A stretch of 64,000 bases of DNA from contig NC_092561.1 in the NCBI RefSeq assembly GCF_037975245.1, positions 7,872,001-7,936,000 on the forward strand, given 5' to 3'. Shown piece after piece: positions 1 through 11,993 of this stretch. The number at the start of each line of letters is the position of its first letter. The stretch's first letter is position 1. The position numbers and the translations under genes were made by a program. Under the pieces are notes generated by a model. That model did not search any database, was not told where the DNA came from, and saw only the letters and a list, made by a program, of their open reading frames with translations. Origin of the DNA: Apostichopus japonicus. Lineage: Eukaryota; Echinodermata; Holothuroidea; Aspidochirotida; Stichopodidae.

Positions 1-1296
1 TCCTTCATGAGAAGCCAAAAATGTTGTACCTGTGAAACTGAAAACTTCTTTGCAGTTATTCAAACTAATCTGTAATCAAAAATCTATGAAAAAAAATTTA
101 ATTTCCTTTTTTTCTTTTTTTTTATATGTTTTGGGGTTGGGGGGTTGCAACAAAATTCTGCACAACTTATATGAAAGAAAAAGAGGCAAAAATACAAAAG
201 AATACAATTTCATGTAAGCCATATGACTACTCAGTTGAATTGCTATGGTTTGTGATTGTCTCTGCTATAACTATTTGGCTTTATATATTTTCTTGTCATG
301 CAGTTGGGGGAAAAATGGTTAAAATCGCTACAATAGCACTAGTATATTATATAACACACATATCTGTCTTCAAGCAGCATTTTGCGTCCTTTTCTATGGT
401 TTTTCTCAACCTCACTGATTCCACGATGCCATAACGACATACATAACTAGCTTATCTATTCAATCTTACTTCAAATGGTGGCATAAAAGTTGAAATATTT
501 ACAACTTTCAACTTTGTTTCTCTTGAAGATATTTTCCTTTGGGATCCAAATAAAACTCGCCCATAATATGAATATTTAAAAGCTACGAACGTCATTGGCC
601 AATACGTAATACAACACCATGCTTGATTTGTGAAGATTGTCTATGGCAGTTGTACCAGGGAGCTATTAGAGTCCAGCTCGCTGGTTGTACCAAGTTACCA
701 CCTCGCGTTTTGAATGTATTTTAAGCAACGGCTCATAACTAAACCTGCATCTCTGATTGGCTGAATTTAAACTAGTGGGTTGGGAGAACTGTATGCGGTT
801 AATATTAGATGTGTAATTTGTCGGAGGACACTGTCTCATTATCTGAAAATGTCCTTAAATTACTTGCCAATTGACGCTTTTGACAGTTTGCTGTTTTGTG
901 ATTGATATATCAAGAAAGTGGAAAACGGCTACAAAACGCAAAATGCTGCTTTAAGCTACAATTACTGCTGTGCATTTGACTTTGATAATACTTGCAAAGA
1001 CATAAATGATTTGAGTTTAGTAATATATGCTGTAGTAGACCTTAATATAATGTGCCGTGATGACATCAGGTACCACCTGCAATGATCCACTTCCTGGAGT
1101 GATGATGGGTTTTATCTGAAAGAAAAAAAATTCAATCGTCATCGAATGACCATGTTTAAAATTAGCAAACTGTCATCGTGGATTATTCACCAAGTAATAT
1201 GCAAACATATTTGTCTTACCTTCCGTTATCATCAGCACTGTCACCAGATAATCCCCTTTAATCCCATTTTGTTTTTTCCCACCTCCCACCATCCAG
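1..1296. other. Upstream intron or intergenic DNA
   Basis: No coding segment with splice sites is visible here. The short open frames at 32-434 are AT-rich and repeat-derived. The stretch contains one MITE (373-950). It ends in a pyrimidine-rich tract (about 1254-1293) that forms the acceptor of the first exon. That acceptor suggests either an earlier exon lies outside the window or an intron lies in the 5' UTR. Confidence 0.6.
373..950. mobile_element. TTAA-type MITE, copy 1
   Basis: This non-autonomous element of about 580 bp starts AGCAGCATTTTGCGT and ends with the reverse complement ACGCAAAATGCTGCT, a 15-bp perfect terminal inverted repeat. The right flank is TTAA (951-954); the left flank is TTCA, a decayed target duplication. 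It aligns along its whole length with 18878-19495. No transposase frame is present. A central inverted motif (CCAGGGAG/CTCGCTGG, about 655-690) is flanked by GTTGTACCA direct repeats. A TTAA target is typical of piggyBac-type insertion, but the termini do not start CCC, so the superfamily is an inference. Confidence 0.8.
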
Positions 1297-1960
1297 TTGA
1301 ACAAAAAGGGCATGAATGGATTGTACAAGAGCTCCCCCATCCTAGCAGAAGCCCACGGGAGTAGATTATCCGAGCCCGAAGGTAAAGCCCCGATACCTCC
1401 TCATTCTGCTGGCGGCGGGAAGACCAAAGGTCGACCGCCCAACGGGAAGCATTCCCCTCGGGCCTCGCCTCGATTTCACAGGAGGGTGTCGGCGAGCAGG
1501 AAGAACGACTTTGGCTCGGACCTGAGACGCCTGTCAAGCGCATCGGTCACCTCCAGGAGGGCCTCTTCCAAACGGAGACAACAGTCCCTTCAGAAACAAT
1601 TAGAACTCAGCATGAAAAAGAAAAAGAGACAGTTGACCGGCGGGAAAGAGTCGAAGCCGCCCAAAACGCTGCTCTCCCGTATGTTGAAATCAAACGGACA
1701 CAAGTCCAAGCCGGCGGCCAATCAGAACAAGGCCAAGAGGGTCCGCTCGGACGACAATTGGGGCGGCAACAATACTTCTCCCGGCCACCACAGGCAGTCC
1801 CTGCTGATGCGGGTCCACACCCGTCTCTTCAGCAAGAGAAAGAAACTGAGGAGTATTTACGATCTGCCGGATCTCTCCAACCTGGCCGATTGCAATTTCA
1901 CGAAGGAGTACGAGACACCGAGAGAATGCTTCCATCGGTTTGAGAAGACCCCTCTGATTG
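1297..1960 (+). CDS. Exon of a basic, disordered, Ser/Arg/Lys-rich protein
   Basis: This is the best coding segment in the window. It opens after a long pyrimidine tract ending CAG (1294-1296) and closes at the strong donor ATTG|GTGAGT (1961). Its 664 nt encode 221 codons plus one base (phase 1 out). The first in-frame ATG is at 1312 (GGCATGA context), so it could be the first coding exon behind a 5' UTR intron; otherwise it is internal. The product is strongly basic: RRVSASRK, SRRASSKRRQQ and MKKKKRQL look like nuclear-localisation or phospholipid-binding patches, and many RxxS sites look like kinase targets. The last 45 residues are less biased (SIYDLPDLSNLADC, FTKEYETPRECFHRFEKTPL) and may be a conserved peptide. 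GC and CpG content exceed the flanks. I do not recognise the family; a signalling scaffold or a Rho-GEF N-terminus are guesses only. Confidence 0.75.
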
Positions 1961-2284
1961 GTGAGTTGTTTTTTTACTTGTTGTATCTTTCCACCAATTC
2001 TTTTCACGTCTTTTATCGAAGCACTGCAAAATGAAATCGCATAGGTTCGACTTTCAGGAGTTTTGGTGAAATACCTACGTACAAAGTGTCGCAATGAAGT
2101 TTCTTCTTTTGGGGAGGGTTGGAGCAGTGCTGGCATCGAGGTGGGGGTCATGGGGGTGAGAAATTTCCCTCAGTCCCCGACGCCCCAGTTGGCTTCAGTT
2201 AAGCAAAGCTGAAGCCCCTCAGCCCCCTTAAATTTACCTGTGATGTGCACGTTGTACAGGTTCACTTTTGCTCTTCACAAATGT

Positions 2285-2445
2285 TTGCCACCCCCCTTTC
2301 CTAGAAACTGTCTACTTGCCATCCCTTCCACCCCCCTCCCCTCCTCTTGAATCTGGAATTCAGGTGCTGTCACTGAAAGAGAAACATATCTTGCAAAGTC
2401 CCTCCCTCCCCTACCCCTCTCTCATTCCCTGTCTCTCAGCCAACT
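2285..2445 (+). repeat. Polypyrimidine tracts
   Basis: Two C/T-rich blocks (about 2285-2345 and 2395-2445) are made of CCCTCC, CCCCTCTC and similar runs. Comparable tracts occur at 29755-29850, 33295-33360, 33660-33880 and 61130-61225. They are low-complexity sequence, not exons. Confidence 0.6.
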
Positions 2446-4158
2446 GCTGTACATAGTTACATGACCGTGATACGGAATATTTGGTAGACAAGATTCTTAA
2501 CATGAAAGCGACTTGTCAAACACATATTATGGCAGGAAGATTCCCTGGAGAGTAACATTGCAATATTTCCTGTAAAAGCTTGAAGTAGGTTTCAGTTTTG
2601 TTACCAACAAATTATGGGTAAACAGCAAATGGTTGTGTTTAGGAAGGGAAGGGTGAATTATGATGTCATCCTTGCTACTGCTTCCTAGTTTGCTTCTTTT
2701 GAGGGAGGAGGGGGAGTGAATATACTTCAATACTGTCACGAGTATGCTTGACACAAGTCTAACCACTATCATGCAGCTGTATAAATTTATCCATGAATAT
2801 TCATTTGTTTTCTGTTTTGCTCACAAAGTTCACATTAGCAACATTCTAGTATGCTTTGTTTAATTCACTGATTGCTCCACGGGCATCAATTGAATTTGTG
2901 TAAGTCTTTGTTTAGATTACTTTGCATAAAATGCAGGTAAAGGGTCAGTATGAATAGGCCGGGTAAGCAGGTCAGGACGTGATATTCGTATTTGGTACTA
3001 CTTGGTGCAAGGGGTGCTGGGTGCACCACAGCAGTAACTCGTTGCAGTTGGACGCGTTGTCGGTTGGGCGACGTTAGCCCGCAGTATTTCACTATTAGTA
3101 TTGTCAGCGACCTAGTATATGTAGGGGCAACTTTAGTTCACCGCTGGTGAATTCGTTATAGTATATATCTTGTTATATCTTAAAGAACCTGCCGATAAAA
3201 AAGCTGGAAACTGACCAAATTCCGGTTTTTGCCGAGGATTTGATATAAAGCTACCCATATTAAAGACACACACCACTCGAGTCTTGATGTTGTCCCGTTG
3301 AATCGTTTCACCTGACCCGTGACAAATACGTTTTGGTGAAAATGGATCAACTTAACAGAGAGCTCATTGCTTAAAGGCTGTGAAAGGTCTTTATTCTGTA
3401 TAATAATAGAGCTATTATAATTTGATTTTTCTCATTTTCTCTTCGAACTCTGCACTTTAAACCACTCCACCCCCATCATTGACCCCCCCTCCCCCTGCCA
3501 TACCCAGATAGCAGCATTTGGAATTGAGTTTTGATAACTGTCTCGGTGCTATTCGTAACTACGATCCCATATTAACATTGTAATCTATTAGCTTGTTTAG
3601 TCACGGTTTATGTCACGAAAGTGAAAGTTGATGTGAAAATAATTTGATGTATTTACTAACGTTTCTTGTTTTACCCAGAGTGAGTCTGTACCGTTTTTTA
3701 ATACTGTACGTCCCTCTACGACGGGCTACTTCGGGTCAAAGCTCAGGTCCTTCTTAATCTAAAGTGTCTAGAATTGTTTTTCCACAGACTTTGTTTATCC
3801 CTTGGATCTGCTATGTATCTGGTACATTCTGGACCTCGTCAGTTCCTCACAGCTTGATCAGTATCCCATATCATTGGGGGGTGGGAGGGGGAGGGGGGGT
3901 TTTTACGGGCATGTTTTGGTTCCCACATTTTTCGAGGGCTACTGGGAATACGTGTAGGGATTGTGCAAATAGCCACCGTTATTTCCCTCCTGCCCTCCAT
4001 CTTGTACATATGTTTTGAATTACTCGCGTATTAGCTTTACTCCCTTGAATGTAACCTATGTAGTAAAGCTTTTCCCTTTATGTCATGTCGTTCGTTGCAT
4101 TATTCTTGGCGTGAGCTTTCCGCGCTAGTTTTGGAATACTCCAATGGACATCAGCAAC

Positions 4159-4228
4159 GGTGGCTGGATAAGTCAGTTGGTAGAGCACACGACTTGTGAT
4201 CCAGAAGTCACTGATTTGAATTCAGCCA
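4159..4228 (+). repeat. tRNA-derived SINE head (degenerate)
   Basis: A tRNA-like stretch has an A-box-like segment (TAAGTCAGTTGGTAGAGC) and a B-box-like segment (GATTTGAATTC) at tRNA spacing, with CTTGTGA in the anticodon-loop position. The anticodon stem and acceptor stem do not pair. It is therefore a SINE relic and not a functional tRNA gene. Confidence 0.6.
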
Positions 4229-5999
4229 AAAAGGTCTTTCTTTTTTTCACTCAGGATTCAGTTGTAATTAACTTCCTTAAAGTCTCAATACCTGTTTGCT
4301 GATGAATTTCGGAATACAAACTTCCGAAGCAGATTCAATATTTCTTATTCTAAGTGCATTCTGACCAGGTGGGTTTAATGGAGGAAAGCTGTTGCAATCG
4401 AAAGAAAGAAAATTATTTTCTGTTGTCCTAATGGCGCGAACTGTTTACCGTAAAATCACTGCGACCGCCCATATCAGCATGTTCATTACACAAGTGTAAC
4501 CTATGTTTACTTGTATCGTCCACTTTTTTCACCCAATTTCACAGAGGAAAAGTCTGCAAACACCTATTTATCCCTTGCAATGGTAGGAAATGACACAATT
4601 TTGCAAGCTACATCTTTAAGAACGAAAGGAAGATAATATTCAAGAGACAGGCTAACACAGGCTAGCCACGAAAGTGAAAGTAAATCCTAGGCCTAATGGT
4701 ATTGAACAAAACAGAGAGATTTGATTGGCGCTTGATCTGTTGGGCAGGGCTTGCAAATTTTGATTGAAGTTTGTAGAATCTACGGATTCGTTAAAAAATC
4801 TGGTGAATTTTATTCAGCTCAAAATGGTTAACACCAGATAAGTCACTAAAAATAGTGATTATTAATATGAAAATTGCAAAGAATGGTGTTATTTTCACTG
4901 AGATTTTAGGGCAGATAGCTGGAAAGGTTGTAGTTAAAATTTGGCTGACACACATTGAAACTTTAACAAATACAAATGCCAGTTGTCTCTAGAAACCCCT
5001 TCCTTGCAGCTATTGGGCTGTAATGTGCTGTACTGAGTGAAAGCTGGGGTATGATTCCCAATGTGGTTTCTGACAGACAATCCCCCTCCCCCCCCCCACT
5101 CTATCCCTTTCCAGCAAAGAAATGGTTCAATGTATGGCTTGCTGCCAACCTAACAGGACATGAGGTCCTTGATTCTAATCCTGTTCTAACCAAAGAAAAT
5201 TCTGTGTTTTTTCAAATTTGTTTCTAATTTCCCTGACAGTTTTTCTGTTGTTGAATATACTTATTTTCAATAATACATTATTCGTTTCTACATGGTAATG
5301 TTAATAAAAGGTTGTGCACACATAAGTCTGTCTCCTCGGGTGTACTGTTGGCCCAAGTAAACACAATTTTATCAGTGTGCATCTATGTGTTACACATCAG
5401 GTTGGTTTTAGTTCACTTTTGGTGAAATATACGTCCAACTTCGGACGAGCTGTTCTCCTGAAAATGGCAAGTAACAGTAGGAGCTGAATGTAAAATTTTA
5501 ACCAAGAATGCTATCATAGAATATGCTCCTCCTTTTCGTCAGCGGCTAAACTTTCGATTAGACTTTCCCTTTAAACGGACTGAAACCTTTCAAAGCATTT
5601 GCCTCTTCTGCCATGTTTAATGACCTGTTGCTGAAAATGTCATAAAAGAGTGACTGCCTACCAGCTGATTTATTTAACTATGCGTCTGTGTGTGTGTTTG
5701 TATGCACTGTTATACCGTGCATGTAAAAGCATACAAGCCAGCCAGTCCTTAATAGTATCTTTCCAGGCAAACCGGATATCTTTGAATGTGTTACCATGGA
5801 TTTCAGCAGGTGTCTTTTTGATTATATAGAATTAAAAGTGTGTTTTTTTTTTCAAATTTTGTATCAAAAGCTTTCTGTTTTATAAAGGCAGTGCCTGCTC
5901 TAATTTCATTTTACGTCTCTTCAGTTTACTATGTACTTCATTGTGTGTGCAGTGCCCCATGTATTTGTTGCTTTCTTGTGGTATATAATTTCTCTATAC

Positions 6000-6276
6000 C
6001 AGGGGTTCCCTAACTGGGGTGCATGAACCCCCAGGGGGTGCGTGAGTCCATCCCAGGGGGTTTGTAAGACGTTTCTTAAAGTTTCCAAATCAATATTTGT
6101 TCATCTCTTGTTTTTTTCATTACAATATTACACTATGAAGTTGATCTTTTACGAAGCACTGTTATGCGTATTATATAATATTAATGACTCATATCGTGTC
6201 TCGAAAAGTTTGGCGTTCGGGGACAACTCTGACATCCACAGGGGGTTCGTGGGGGAATAAAGTTAGGGAAACCCTG
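6000..6276. mobile_element. hAT-type MITE with intact target duplication
   Basis: The 277-bp element starts CAGGGGTTCCCTAACT and ends AGTTAGGGAAACCCTG, near-perfect terminal inverted repeats. It is flanked on both sides by TCTCTATAC (5991-5999 and 6277-6285). hAT transposons make 8-bp target duplications, so the ninth matching base may be chance. The sub-terminal GGGGTGC and GGGGGTTCGTGGGG motifs are typical of hAT ends. No transposase is encoded. The clean target site suggests a fairly recent insertion. Confidence 0.85.
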
Positions 6277-6750
6277 TCTCTATACTGTAAATGATGTGAA
6301 GATTTACCATTTCTTCCGGTAATTTTTCTATATAAAATTACAAATTACAAAATTTGGATGGAAAATTTATTGAACAAGGCTATGGTTATAGAAAATTTTG
6401 TTTTGTGTTGCAAATATAAAAAAAAATTAAAATTTGTATTACCACAATACCAAATGCTCTCCAACCATCCTGATCTTAATAGGAATGATAAAAGGACACG
6501 AGTCTAATATTTTATCTTTAATCTTCCTTTATTTGACTTTTGTAATTACAGTTCACTGATACAATTAAACGTCATTTATTCTGTTTCTTCTTACGCACTT
6601 TATGCGGAGTGGTAAAAGACGGTATCAGAACCCATGTAGATATGACCCTATCCCTTCAACGTGCACTTATGTTTTTACGACGTCACCCAACTAATTGATA
6701 TCCCCTTACAAGTGTCTATTTGAAAACTACAGGCATATTTAATGTGTGTT

Positions 6751-6911
6751 GATTAATGTATGTCATCCAGGTACAGAGTTGTTGACAATTGACAACTTCA
6801 TAATCATGGACGTTAAATATGAATGTAAGAGACTGACTTCGGTCAGCTTGCACCTTTGATAAGCCAATGAGGTTTCTTCACGAGTTCCTGCTTGCAGGAG
6901 GATCTAAAATA
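6751..6911 (+). repeat. SINE family A, 5'-truncated copy
   Basis: This copy begins GATTAATGTATGTCATCC and ends GGAGGATCTAAAATAC before an ATACATAC-like tail. It lacks the tRNA-like head seen in the copy at 61444-61660. It contains CTGACTTCGGTCAG and CCTGCTTGCAGG, two of the three mini-hairpins of the family body. It forms an inverted pair with the copy at 7151-7326. Confidence 0.8.
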
Positions 6912-7150
6912 CAAACATATATACATACAAATTGCAATTTCGGTGAATTGGGTTTTGGCCACCCTCATATGTCATCAACGTAGGTGCCCTTATGAAATTA
7001 TTTCTTTCTTCTTTTTTTTCCCACAAGGGGTGAAGGAGGCCCCCTCTCAACTTGTCCTTCTTTCTTCATAGTAAAATACGATAAGCCTTTCTTCCAGAGT
7101 TGTTTTCTTAACTGCCTCAAGGTTCACTGACTGAATTATGTATGTATATA

Positions 7151-7326
7151 TTAGATCCTCCTGCAAGCAGGAACTCGCGAAGAAGCCTCATTGGCTTATC
7201 AAAGCCGCAAGCTGACCGAAGTCAGTCTCTTACATTCATATTTTAACCTCCATGATTATGAATTGTTAATTGTCAACAACTCTGTAACTGGACGACATAG
7301 ATTAATCTGGGAGTGACTCGAACCGG
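7151..7326 (-). repeat. SINE family A, inverted copy
   Basis: This is the reverse complement of the family, from TAGATCCTCCTGCAAGCAGG to the B-box-like GAGTGACTCGAACC. About 240 bp separate it from the opposite-strand copy at 6751-6911. A transcript through both could fold into a duplex of about 150 bp. Confidence 0.8.
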
Positions 7327-7860
7327 TTTTAATTATAATGCTGCATTATTATGATGAATTATAATATTATATATATATTATTATGAATTATAATGCTGTA
7401 TTACACTTTGTCAGTCATTCAACACCGTTAGGATAAACAGGTTGTCTGTTGCAGTTTACAGTTGCGACCATGAATTGTGACAAAACTGCTATAAAAAATA
7501 TAAACAAATTGAGAATTTTGAAAGGAATACTACAAAGGGCCATTGTTATCTTTGGTGGCACCTTTATTGTAGATTCCAAATTTATGTCAAATATTGTTAC
7601 ACCCATGGATGGACAGAAATGCACCATGGCAGGAACTATCAGTTACAATAAAAAGATATTGCGGGGACTAAAGTTAAGTTGCAACAAGCAAGCCATTTTT
7701 TACTTAACTTTTCACATCTTTTCTCCCTTTCTTTTCATTTCCCCTTTTCACTATCAAACAGAGAAAAGAAAAAAAGGGGTGGGGGTGGAATTGTTTTTCT
7801 TTTATTGCAAAGAGCCTGTGTAAGAACAAGTGTAAATGTTGAACTGGAGGGCCCTAACCT

Positions 7861-7890
7861 TACAATCTTAGCAGAATCTTCTTCAGAGCT
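7861..7890 (-). mobile_element. Retroelement tail motif (fragment)
   Basis: On the minus strand this reads GAAGAAGATTCTGCTAAGA, a diverged copy of the GAAGAAGATCCTGCTAGGA motif seen at 40453-40480 and, on the + strand, at 63525 and in part near 63310. It is a short relic only. Confidence 0.4.
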
Positions 7891-9329
7891 AAGCTATAAA
7901 CTGAAACCAAGATATGACTAACGACACATTTAAAGAGAGACAGAGGGAGCCTCAGGGAGGTACAGCCGTAGTTAATTGGACGGACAACTAAATTAGCCCA
8001 ATGAACATTGACAACAGCAGAACTATAAGACAGGAGAACGAAGGGTTTCTCATTTTCACTATCCTTAATATCATCTAAATATTACAGTAAAATAGACTCT
8101 ACAATGGTTGTAGACATTTAATGCTAAAGTCTTAGCTAGACCACAAACTTAACTCTGTTTTATGTGATATTATAGCAAGAAATCGCTCTCAGGAGATTTA
8201 ATCAACCTTTGTGTATTAAGTCCAAGACTAATGGCAATCAGTCATTTCACATTTGTACGCCACGTATGTGGTGGAACGCCATATCTAAGACACTTTGTAT
8301 TTTCCACATGTTTGATTATAAATCAAATATAATAAAATGTATAAGTCTCAACCAAAAAGTCATCTTTTTCTTTGTTATCATTTTAATGCATAATCTTATT
8401 GATTATTTGTCTTTACCATGTTTATCTTAGTTATATTGATTGATTTATTTGATGTTTTGATGTTGTTACCATGCCAGCAGTTGAGCAAGGCAGTGCAGTC
8501 AATTACGACACCAGCAAAGCAATGCGTTTTTTTTCTTCTCCTTGTGTTCCTGTCCCAGCTAGAAGTTTGTTGCGTAGATGGAATTAACTCTCTTTTATAT
8601 TCAAGTAAGTGGAAGGAATGCCTACCTATGTTAGAGTAGGAGGTATTTTCTTTATAGTTAATGATATTTCCAACCTCGGTAGTTTTTTTTAATGTAACGC
8701 CAGAATGTTTCCGATAAGTTTGTAAGGACCAGCAGGAATACTCAAGATGGTAAAGATGCGAAAATTACTGGCATCTTCTCTGATGTTTATTTGCCTTTCC
8801 TTCGTGGGGGAGAGGGGGGCGGAAGGTTTGGAGGGATGGGGAAAAGGTTGAGATGACACAAGGATAAGAGTCATGGCAATTAAATAGCCCTAGAGCATCA
8901 GTGGTGCTAATTTTCATTTGAAGCCAAATGGTTTGAACTGGTAAATTGACAATAAAATTTATTCATCCACAATTTTGTGATCCTTAATATCTCTGATTTA
9001 GTCATTGACAAAAATGACAATGCTTAGAAGGAGTGTAGGATGAATTAAGGGATTGGAAAGGAGGGGAGGGGGGGGGGGGGTCAGGAGGCTGTTATGGAGA
9101 GTCAATCATGGGTAAACTGATATTCTCCTGAATTAAAAAGATCACTTTTCCGAAGACTGCAGCAGGCTAATATTCTAATTCATCCATTACTCCCAGAACG
9201 GATGAAGACTTTGTAAATGACATGGAACGGCAACTATTTGAAATATTCCAAAATAATTGACTGCATGTAACATTAATAGAACTACTTTTTGGTTACTTGC
9301 CATAGGCAGGCGAGTGTCCTATGCAGTCA

Positions 9330-9600
9330 CATTGGTGTGTGTGTATGGGTGGGTTTATGTGATGACCCAGCTTGTAAACATCATATCTCAAGATAGGTTG
9401 CATCAACTAGCTTATATTTAGCATGTGTCTTTCTTATATTGAGTACAAGAACCCTATTATTTTGGGTGGAGGTCGAAGGTCATTTGGGGTCAGCAGAGGT
9501 CCAAATGTCGAAATATCAAATGGATCTCATCAGATTAACTATTACAAATTCAGCTGTTTGTTGTTAGAGTGAGCATACAAAATAAATTACCAGCCAGAAA
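9330..9600 (+). repeat. Probable dispersed repeat with nuclear-receptor half-sites
   Basis: Four AGGTCA-like half-sites lie in tandem: AGGTCG (9470), AGGTCA (9477), GGGTCA (9487) and AGGTCC (9497), giving spacings of 1, 4 and 4. The surrounding sequence (TGATGACCCAGCTTG, ATATCTCAAGATAGG) looks like a mobile-element remnant, but no second copy is present in this window. Confidence 0.4.
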
Positions 9601-9959
9601 TAATGTCCCCCTGTTTTTCTTTTATCGTTGTGGTATTATGTCACAAGATACCCAGTCATCAAACCATGTAAGCACTGACTCTGTTTAGATTCATTACTGC
9701 TCGCCATCTGCAGTATGAACTTCAGCCAGGGTTAACACCAATTAAGTGTGTAGTAAAATTTTGTATTTTTTAAAAGAAACAAAACTACAATACTGCATAT
9801 ATTGAAACAAATGTTACACTATGACGCCATAAATGGAAAAATAGAATTTGTCTAAAAATAAATGATTAACTAGTTAATTTCTCTTAAGTTTCATTTTCTT
9901 TTCTGTTTCTTTGTTCAACAATTTTAAGTCATTTGTGTGCTACAGAACTAACATGCATA

Positions 9960-10240
9960 ATGCATACAAACATATATACATTTATACTCACATACATACC
10001 CATACATACATACAAACATACATTCATTTATAATACATACATACATTTATAATACATACATAGTATATTATCATTATTATGGATCCTTATATAGCGCAAA
10101 TACTATAACATATGTATATTCAAATGCGCTTTACAATAGTATACATAGATACACACATGTACATACATACATACATACATACATACATACATACATACAC
10201 CGATTTATACATACATAAATACATAAACACACACATACAT
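9960..10240 (+). repeat. ATAC/TACA microsatellite cluster
   Basis: Interrupted (CATA)n and (TACA)n tracts, the longest uninterrupted one at about 10158-10198. Embedded at 10064-10145 is a SINE tail fragment (see separate entry). The spurious open frame over this region is repeat-encoded. Confidence 0.85.
10064..10145 (-). repeat. Fragment of SINE family B tail
   Basis: TATCATTATTATGGATCCTT then ATATAGCGC, followed by GCGCTTTACAATAG. The order (trinucleotide repeat, GGAT, TTATA, AGCGC) matches the tail of the complete SINE at 35325-35775, in the same orientation. Confidence 0.55.
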
Positions 10241-10964
10241 TATTATACATGTGTGTCTTTTCATAGTTTAGTGTTTAATACTCTACATGTACAATCCTAC
10301 CCAGTGATATCTTCACCAACTACTGTACAGTCTTCTAGAAATGAATGCCTGCAGCCTCTTTTTTTTGTTGCTCATCCGTTTGATCAAAGCGTGGAGAATT
10401 CCGTCGTGATATCAATCTCACTCGAACGTGCTGGTCGTTCGATGACGGCGAGATGTGACGCAAAGCCCTAGATATATCCGTCGGTTTCATCCTATGAATG
10501 AAACCGAAAGCACTTACCTACTCTAAACTCCATACATATACATATGTATCTATATATATATATATATATGTGTGTGTTGTGTTTTGAAAGTCTCTCTGTG
10601 TACCATCACAAGTACACAGCATCGTCGTCATCAGTTTCAGCAGTAGCAACAACAGAGTAGTAATAATAATGCACACATGTGGGCAAACTGACAAGTCATG
10701 CACAAGAGCCCGTCCAGATATGATGTCGTTTATGATCAATCTGCCCAGGCGTCTCTATCTCTACCTTCGAGAGGTTGTATACGGGGAAGGCCATGTATGG
10801 TCCACAGGTACGTAGAGATCTGTCTATATATAAACTATAACTATCAACTATTTTTAATACAGGCAGACAGACTGGCTCTGTGGGTTTTGACTCATTATCG
10901 GACGGTCGATTACGTCAGACGATGTCTAAGTTCTCGTAGTGTGATTGTTAACCTTTGCTCGTGC

Positions 10965-10992
10965 CTACTGCATGTAGATCTACATGCAGTAG
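10965..10992. repeat. Perfect 28-bp palindrome
   Basis: CTACTGCATGTAGA is followed immediately by its exact reverse complement, with AGATCT at the centre. There is no spacer. It is not part of any repeat recognised here. Confidence 0.9.
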
Positions 10993-11993
10993 TTGTGTAC
11001 AATTTCAATTGTCACATATATATGTATACATATATATAGGTATATAGTGACTTCTTACACAGTCGTAATAAGATGAACACTATATATAGCTGTGCAGCCT
11101 ACATGTGTAAATGAGAATTTTCCTCGACGCGGGTGTCATGATGGCATATTTACCCACATTTTATAACTCTTCAGGTGGATGGGGATAAGGGGAGGGGGGG
11201 GGAAGATTGGAGGGACTGCGTAAATTTACTATGAGTGAAAAGTGGGTATATGCATGAGAAAACGAAAATAAAAAACATGTATCTGAAGTTTACATTGGAT
11301 GAAATGACATTGATACATATGTGATACATATTTAATTATGTTATGGAATAAGGAAGGTTGTGCTTATACAGATAGGACTCTTGGCATTAATTATGTTGAC
11401 AAAATTGTGGACATTGCATCATGATTAATTGAAGAAATAGAATCACCTCTGTTGATTCGGAAATAAATTTGCAAGATCAACGAATATTCGTAGTTAGAAC
11501 AGATTTTAAACCAATGTCCTCAAGATATCCTCTGCCTTTTCAACTTAAAGCTATCCGGCCTTTTGTCGGGTAATTTCTACATATTTTTGTGTCCTTTGGG
11601 AGAGGGGGTGGGAGAGGAGGGGTGCCAATCAGGAGCCACTGCTACCTTGCTAGTCTAAATTCCGCTGCACATTGCTTGACTTGACTAGACTGTTGTGACC
11701 TAGTTTTGGATTATCATCCCATCACTCCCCCCTCAACACAACCATGCAACTGTCACTCCCCCCCCCCAACACAACAACTGATTGATCAACAACTACTTAC
11801 TGTTATAATGACCAGAACTTGGTTAGATCACATGCAAATGTAATGCCCTGTGATTGGTTACATTTGTTAAGACTAGTCAGCTTTTGTCAGGATTCACTGC
11901 AGACTGTCAGTCGGGGAAAGCGTTACATGTTCAGTTATTCTTGACTGAAGCTCACTCAATGTAAAACTGGCAAAAATCTTGATCAGATATAAG

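Noticed and set aside
1690-2151. 153-codon minus-strand frame opposite exon 1
   Set aside because: It is a shadow of the plus-strand exon, which has better composition and splice sites.
4159-4228. Functional tRNA gene
   Set aside because: The anticodon and acceptor stems do not pair; it is a degenerate SINE head.
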